A stretch of 64,000 nt of DNA, from assembly GCF_008831285.2 (NCBI RefSeq), contig NC_045147.1:13184854-13248853 (forward strand), read 5' to 3'. The position numbers were made by a program, and so were the translations under genes. Origin of the DNA: Nymphaea colorata. Its lineage: Eukaryota > Streptophyta > Magnoliopsida > Nymphaeales > Nymphaeaceae. Positions 45,217 to 64,000 of this stretch are shown in pieces. The notes beneath the pieces are model-generated. The model was not told where the DNA came from, made no database searches, and was given only the letters and a program-made list of their open reading frames with translations. Positions within the stretch are counted from its first letter, which is position 1; each line of letters starts with the position of its first letter.

Positions 45217-48200
45217 CACCAATGATGATAGTTGGATTATCGGTCTCCACTTTGCGGCTGCAGAATGTAAGGGATGGAGGTTGCATATTCACTTGATCAA
45301 GTATTTGGTTTGCCTTTTTTTATTGTGATCTTGACACGACTGTGAATCATCTCACTCTCACACACATTAAATAACTGACTGTAGCCTTCTTCTCAAGTGA
45401 TAGTGTGTTTAAAAATCTTACACGTGCCTCTAGCTTTTTTAGACGAGGGGACACGTTCTTAGACTGGTAGGATGTTCTTAGATTGTTGAGGAAAGGATGA
45501 ACGTTTTCGGATAATATGCTCTTCCTGGGGTTTGTCGCCAGGGTTTCTTCGTTACTGTTTTCTTAGTTTGCAAGGTGCAGTTCCATGCAGCAAATTTTAG
45601 TAACGGCGTTTATTACAAAGAGGTTTACTTTGATCACCTTATTTCTTGTCGTGCTATAGAATTCCTTCCTTCAGTCGCTACTCTGTGGTGCCGCTTTTAT
45701 CTTTGGTTCGTTTACCAAATTCAGTCTTTTGGTAGCAATTGATTAACTCCTTCCTTCAGTCCTAACATACTTTCCGATTGGAATCGATCCATTTTTACCT
45801 TAGCTGCTGGACGGCAGTCTAAAAGCTAATGGGCACCTCAAACAGAAAAGATATTATTTTTTCTAGTTTTTAATGCTAAAATCCAGTTCCTTTTGTTTGT
45901 TAGTTTTTCTAATATATTTTTTGAGGTGGAGGGATTTCAAAACCCCTACATTCCCCTTTTTTATTTTTTTCTTCTTCCTTTCCCTTTTTCTCCATACTTT
46001 TGTCAAAATTGGACCACTTAGTCCTGCCTAGGCTCTGCATAGGCTACTTTGGGGTTTGCTGCCCAGTCCTCAGTACAAAAGAGTATAACTGGTGTAGTAC
46101 CCATTTTGCATGTTCATTTTCTTAAATTTCTTATTTGAATATAGGACTGAAAATTTTCTTTGTACGTCTGAGTCATGTCCTCTATGTCAGCTCAAATTCA
46201 AATGTCGTTTATCCAGGCAGGGTAATTTCAAGATGTACTTTAGCGATGCTTCCGAAATCTCAGAAATATGTGGAACGCTTGACGTATTAGATGTAAGATA
46301 TAGTTTGATACTCCGAGAATCTGTTTATACATCATTAAAATATGCTGAAACACTTGTATATTCAAATTGTCAAGAGTTCAGGGTGTAGAAATTGGGTGTG
46401 GCTCCAATAATGATATTTTTTACTTTTTTGTTTTTGAGCATATGATTCTGAGAATGATTTCTACTGTTGATACGAAGTTGTCTTCAGCATTGCTTCTTCA
46501 CATGGTTGGCCTTTGATCTTTGAGCAAGAGTTTGTCTCATTCAAGCATTTTCAGGGCACAATTGGTGTCATCGTAGGGTAGGACTGAACGATGCGTTATT
46601 ACATTAAACAGGTTATATTCTCCACATGTACTATTGGAGATTGAGGAAGCATTCTGCTGCAACACAAACTGGTACCAGCAACTAATCAGTCCGATTAGTT
46701 GGTTAGTTGGACCAGTCATTGGTTTGGTGACTAGTCCCTGGCGTTCCAGTTGCCAAAGAGTACTTTCATTGCTAGTTGCCTGACTGGGGTGGTTAGTGAA
46801 TGCCTATTCGTTAGCACCAACTGTAAAAATAGCTTTTGACATATGCTTCTTAATTGTATATATACATATATCGTCCATGCATGTTCTTTATGTCACTCTA
46901 GTATATCTATATACACTCACACGTGCAGAGAGAATCCTTAAATGATATAGAGTATCTGCAAATGATGTATTATATGTATCAAATGCGAAAATAATACTTA
47001 GAATCTGCTGATGATATACAGTATTATATGACTTAGAAGTATATGTGCGGCATATGCTTATATATGATTTAAAAGCATGTACGAGAGCACATGATTATAG
47101 ATGATTTTACACGTACGCGTACAATATCTACATGTTTTTACACCTCCATATTGGTTTTGTTTCAGTCAACTGACTTGGACCGGCTTGAGCTCCCTAGTCT
47201 GGACTAGCCCCTTTTGGGCCTTCACCGACCTGCGCCAGGTTTTTTATTTTGACAGCTTAGGGTATATGGAATGACTAATGGAACAATTTTGTACTGGTTG
47301 ACCTAGCTGGTTGTTGGCCTATGTTACTACTATTGTTTCCTTTTCTTACCGTTGAGTTAGATGCAAGCGTCTTTTCTTTTGTCTCAAGAAAGTATGTGTT
47401 TTCGGGTATAGTGACAAGCTTGAAAATGAATTGAGGAATAAGGATTGTTGGAGTCATAGCCCCATAGGAATACGTACCTAAAAGAAAGATCCATAGGACT
47501 TGATTATTCTTATTTTTTTGCTGAACGTTGAAGGCATGAAATTTCTGGTACTGCCAAATTGGCTGAGCTCTTGACCTGGAGTTGGCTTTTATTTAAGGTT
47601 CTTACCTTGGGTTGATCTTGTTTGGCTGTTTCCAAGTTATGCAATGTCCTTGAAGTACTGTATTTGACAGTGCTCCATATGGCGCAAATTGATATGGACG
47701 TCCAGCTGGTTTTTGATAGGCATAATATCAAGTGCCACGAGGCTCATTCTGCAGTTTGTTTAAATACCTGAGGTAGCATTTACAATTTAATGGTTTTCTT
47801 AGCCTATTCCCCTCATGTAATCTCTTTCATCTGAATGGTGAACACCTGGTTTCTGCTAATTCATTCTTCATAGTACATCTTGGTTGGTGCATAATATGAT
47901 GGTTTGAGAGCATAGTGATTTGTGACTTGACTCGTAAGCTTAAGTTAAAAGTCCAAATGTCTGTTTACAGCATTAGGAAGTTTCACTTGTCATTACATGA
48001 ATATAGCTAGTTAATGTTGGAACCATGGAATGATGACTATGAATTCAAGCAAGAAGGATGTAGCATCATACTTAGCTTGAGATGATAGATCTAGGTTCGT
48101 TGGACATCTTTCAATATTGAGGTTTTCTGCTTTTTTACATTTTTCATGCTTATAACTTTGCTTTGTGTTGTTGCCGATCTTATGTGCTATTTTCTGTTGT

Positions 48201-48420
48201 TTAAAAAACTGGGTCCTTTTCTTGGTTGCTTTACTCCAACATTGATAACAACATGGGTCACTAATATATTGCTCGTCAGATTATCTCCCCCTGGTTATTA
48301 ACATGCTGATAATTGATTTCCTCTGTTGTGTTCTAGTTCTACAAAAGCTGTTGATTTAGTGGTAGATAAACTTTAAGGCGGTTGATTGAGTATGGCACAT
48401 TCCTAAGTGCCATGAATGTG

Positions 48421-48625
48421 CCATGAAGCAGGTGCAAATAATCACAGCATTGGAATGGCAAAAATCTAAGTGACGGACACACTTGAAGTCAGCAGCTAAT
48501 ATCTCATATTCTAATTTCATGTTGCAGCACAGCACGATCACCAACCTAGATCCTGAGCACATAATGTACTCGTCACTTAGATTTTTGCCATTCCAATGCT
48601 GTGATTAAATGCACCTGCTTCACGG
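48421..48625. repeat. 55-bp inverted repeat (52/55 identical) with 95-bp loop
   Basis: Arm 1 is 48421-48475 and arm 2 is 48571-48625. Reversed, the arms differ at three positions only. A transcript would fold into a long near-perfect stem containing CATTGGAATGGCAAAAATC. No open frame and no obvious terminal duplication is present. It could be a foldback element, a young small-RNA hairpin locus, or an inverted duplication. Confidence 0.85.
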
Positions 48626-48718
48626 TATGATCTAACAGTTATTTTACGATAACTTGGAAAGGTTTCAAAATATAGGCTTGTTTGCCGGTATAGGAAATCG
48701 ATATTAGGGTTCATATAT

Positions 48719-48943
48719 ATTTTTTTTCTTTTTTTAGGGTGAGTGGTTCATTCCACCGCCCTAAGAGAGGCCACAGGCCCTCCCTCGTCACCCTCCCTCC
48801 TAGGTGAACTGAGCTTGCTTCGGGCCCTTTTACGGGCCAGGGACTGAAGCACGTCTGGAGCGGGCAGGTGATGCCCAAGGACTCGACCCGGGTTCTTAGC
48901 GGACAGAGCACTTCCCCGCGCCAGTGTGCTACAACCCCTTAGG
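48719..48943 (-). mobile_element. tRNA-derived SINE, 225 bp, exact 14-bp target duplication
   Basis: Read on the minus strand, the element starts CCTAAGGGG, has a pol III A box (TAGCACACTGG), then a B box (GGGTCGAGTCC) about 45 nt on. A GC-rich unrelated body follows, and it ends in an A-rich tail (AAAAAAAGAAAAAAAA). It is flanked by exact copies of TAGGGTTCATATAT at 48705-48718 and 48944-48957, the signature of LINE-mediated retroposition. The A box departs little from consensus. The intact duplication suggests a relatively recent insertion. Confidence 0.9.
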
Positions 48944-50557
48944 TAGGGTTCATATATTTGTTCTCTTTTTTATACGTACTAATTTAAGATGGTTCTTGTA
49001 TATCCAGTTGAATGTTATTGATATGCCCCAAAAGAAGGCCCATTTAATACTTGATGAATATAAATAGAGTATTGACGTGATCGAATCAGGCGTTTAGATG
49101 CAACTTATGTGATTAGACACTTTCATACTTTTATCACGCTTATTGTTACATCACCTGGGTGAAGTTACCTAATCTAGTCGCTGATTGAAGTATATATACC
49201 CTGCAATTCCATCATTTAATCTACATGGACTTTAAGTATGGATTATGCCTCTATTTGGAAGCTGAACTACGAGAGCTAGATCTGTCCATTGGCTTTGTAT
49301 ATGATCCAGATTTCTTGGTTGTTTACAGTATATTATAGTCGAGAATAAAATTGAATAAGGATATGCAGAGTCACGGGTCTGATTTTCCAACCCCCATCAA
49401 GAAAGCGCTGAGATAATCCATGAACTTTCCAGGGTTTATTTTCGAGTGCGGTTTTCATGTTCAATTTTAGCAGTGAAGCTTAAGTGCAAGCGACAATTAT
49501 CTGCATGCATCTCATGCTGAGAAGCAGTCTGGACCAGAAAGAAAACCATAAGTATATACATTTCATCAATATTTACTTCAAGCAAGGACTTCAAAATTGC
49601 ATTTTGATATTATTATTTGCAATAAAACTTAATATACAATATTTTCATCACTTGGTGGAAACCAACAAAATGTACAGAAAAGATTCCATATCATTAAGAT
49701 CCTATGCTAGAAGAGGAAAAAATTTGACCTTTGTTAAGATGTTAACACGCTCTAAAATTACCGAAGTTTGACTGTACGAAGGTGGTTGACTTGTAACTAT
49801 CTAAGCTTCTGGGATGAGCTATCTGCCAAAGGGAACAATAAGTGATGTTGATCCGATTTGAAACTGATCTATATACGCTTGCATGCTCATGTCATATTTA
49901 CTGACAAATTTTGAGGATTGAGAATGAAACCAAGTTACCAACCACGTTTTGTCTGCCCCATTATGTCAAGGAATCCCTGTAGCTCTCCGCCACTGGCAAC
50001 TTACATAGGGATGGCTTGAGTAGTCATCAATGAGCTGATCATTCTTTGCATGATTCTCAAAATTTCCTGCAGACGTTTCTGGTTTCACAGATCTCGACGG
50101 ATTTCCAATCAATTAATCACAACTTTGATCTGCCTGAGCATAGGCAGCACTATGATAGATTTCCGATCAATCAATGGGCAACTTCACTTAGCCTGGCACC
50201 ATAAAATGCTTCCTTATAAACTAAAGTTGCATAGCACCATTATATGCTGCAAAAAAGAGGTAAAAAAATGTAAAATGATCCAAAGTTGGTCAATCGCTTT
50301 AATTGTGGATTGTATCACTCAAATCAACTACGCTGCTTCTCATGGCCTCATGGCACAGGACTGTCGATATTTAACCTTACAAATAGTGAGGGACATGAAA
50401 CATACTCCCTATTCAAGTGAGCTAACATCCCACCTCAATTCAAGGTACCACAAAGTTGAAGTACTTGTTAATCACCAGTTAAACTAGTACTCAGAGATTC
50501 TAATAGCTTGCCCCCAGATATCAACTTTGCACTTTGCCTTGATAACTGATTCCACTC

Positions 50558-50641
50558 AGGATTAATATGTTATGTGACCTATAAGGTTGGGTGGGAGGAA
50601 GGATTAATATGTTATGTGGCCTATAAGTTTGGGTGGGAGGA
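50558..50641. repeat. 42-bp tandem duplication
   Basis: Two head-to-tail copies (50558-50599 and 50600-50641) begin AGGATTAATATGTTATGTG and differ at only two positions. They lie in the region downstream of VPS8. Confidence 0.9.
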
Positions 50642-51009
50642 ACTACTGAGGTTTATATCGTTCAAAAGACCCGCAGGAAATCATCTGAAGCAGGGGGTCA
50701 CTATCCTTGGCAGCAGGAACTAGAAAAGGAAAATGTACCTTGAGTGATTTTCATACTTGCTCCTTTGAAAAGACATGTCAAGTTGTCACTATCAATCCCA
50801 ACTTACGTCAGCAAGCCTGATATGCTTGTGGAACGCATTCTTTCAGGAACAACGGAGCACATCATTATCTCCTACTTTTCTCATTAACTGAAAAAATATT
50901 CGGACTATTAGAAAAAAATGCCACAAAGGTATACACATGGAAACATCAAAAGTCATCCACATCCACGCATGCCAGATGCAATTGCAATAAGTGGACAGGT
51001 GTAAAAACT

Positions 51010-63141
<12,132 letters not shown>

Positions 63142-64000
63142 CTAATTTTGTGGAAAGACAAGTTTTTTACTGGTTTACCTTGTTATGTTCTATAAAATGA
63201 ACTAAATAAATGCTAAAAGCCCATAACATCACAAGAAACAAGGAGTAAAAATAATGCTTGTATGTTACAGAAAGATAAATGAATCACTTTGTCTATGCTT
63301 GTAAATAAAGTAAACAATGATGCCAGTTATTCTCCTGGGAAATTGGGAAAAAAAAAAGAATCAAATCATAGATGTTGCTGATCTTTCATGCAACAAGAGA
63401 AATTATGTGCAATGCATTTCTGTGGGTCAGATTTCAAGAGTAGAAAAAGTGATGCTGGTAAATTATTTGTACTTCACCAGGGAATGGGAAAAAAAATCAG
63501 TGAAAGAATGCTGATCTATCACAGTAAGGATGAATGAGGAATACATTTTTTGTTGCATCAACCCCATTTTGGTAATTGAACATGCATCCTGTAGTAATTA
63601 TCCTTTTCACATTTCAATACTTTCCAAGCACAATATTTTCATTTAGTTAACATTTTCTACTAAACTTCCCTTTTATATAGCATTAAAATGAACATTCAAT
63701 GTCTACATGTGGAGAATATTTTGTGAATGAAATGACAGAAACTCATTTTCCACAGCTCCTATAACTTGGTCGAGAATTAGGAGTCTTTCAATTGTCTACA
63801 ATTTTTTCATCTGAACCTTTCTGATGCAATAAGGAGGAAATAGGAACTACCATGTGGCAGAAGGTACAGGAAGTTGTATGTTTTACTTTCGATTTATCAC
63901 ACATTGATGCAAGATAAGCCATACTGAAAGTAGTATAGTCATTAGTTCAAGCAACTGGTTTTGACTAATAAAGTGGGATGGTTCACTTGCAGTCTCATAA
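63142..64000 (-). other. VPS8 intron (partial), no exon seen
   Basis: The sequence upstream of the exon at 63077-63141 is AT-rich and shows no frame matching the next expected VPS8 segment. It is taken as intron continuing beyond the window. Confidence 0.6.

Larger units (their letters stand above)
45217..51009. other. Intergenic between SmB and VPS8 (convergent)
   Basis: The SmB 3' UTR occupies the left edge and the VPS8 3' UTR the right. Holds the hairpin and SINE listed separately. A repeat-like stretch at 46.65-46.8 and 47.15-47.25 kb carries GATTAGTTGG/GGACTAG words. No gene was recognised. Confidence 0.45.

Noticed and set aside
44472-45292. Gly/Arg-rich antisense frames opposite SmB
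   Set aside because: They mirror the proline-rich SmB tail (CCN/NGG codons) and lack any recognised protein.
46640-47250. Stretch with GATTAGTTGG/GGACTAG words, suspected hAT element
   Set aside because: No matching terminal inverted repeats or 8-bp duplication could be found.

Overview
The window is nuclear DNA of a flowering plant. It has AT-rich introns and intergenic DNA, small GT-AG introns, plant-only gene families (granule-bound starch synthase, S-domain receptor kinase, SRR1, extensin-like protein), plant hAT elements, a tRNA-derived SINE and long (TA)n microsatellites. Nothing fixes the lineage; gene structures fit a generic angiosperm, and an early-diverging one is possible.

Layout. 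3737-10456 (+) is a 12-coding-exon SR splicing factor of the ASF/SF2 (SR30/SR34) class. Its probable 5' leader exon lies near 1.7-2.0 kb. 12514-13329 (+) is a single-exon SRR1-like gene. 15666-19847 (-) is a complete 12-exon GBSSI gene. About 7 kb of gene-poor DNA follows. 26798-27423 (-) is a two-exon gene for a 74-residue plant protein with a conserved C-terminal block. 29603-30070 (-) encodes a small GPI-anchored proline-rich cell-wall protein. 30-35.8 kb is intergenic and holds a decayed Ty1/copia fossil. 35827-38385 (-) is an intronless G-type lectin (SD2-5-like) receptor kinase. 38.4-44.4 kb is intergenic and rich in small transposons. 44431-45216 (+) is an intronless SmB/B' snRNP gene. 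45.2-51.0 kb is intergenic, with a SINE and a long inverted repeat. 51010 to past 63141 (-) is the C-terminal half of VPS8, whose 5' part lies beyond the right edge.

The genes are ordinary housekeeping and plant-specific genes with no shared pathway, except that the SR factor and SmB both act in pre-mRNA splicing. Exon structures were rebuilt by following reading frame, splice sites and remembered family sequences. All internal phases close for SR34, GBSSI, the 74-residue gene and the visible part of VPS8.

The most useful accessory finds are three hAT-type elements with exact 8-bp target duplications. Two share a CAATGTTRT terminus and sit in introns of the SR and VPS8 genes. Others are a SINE with an exact 14-bp duplication, a 55-bp near-perfect hairpin, and two GC-AG introns in conserved genes. 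I saw no convincing novel multi-gene system.
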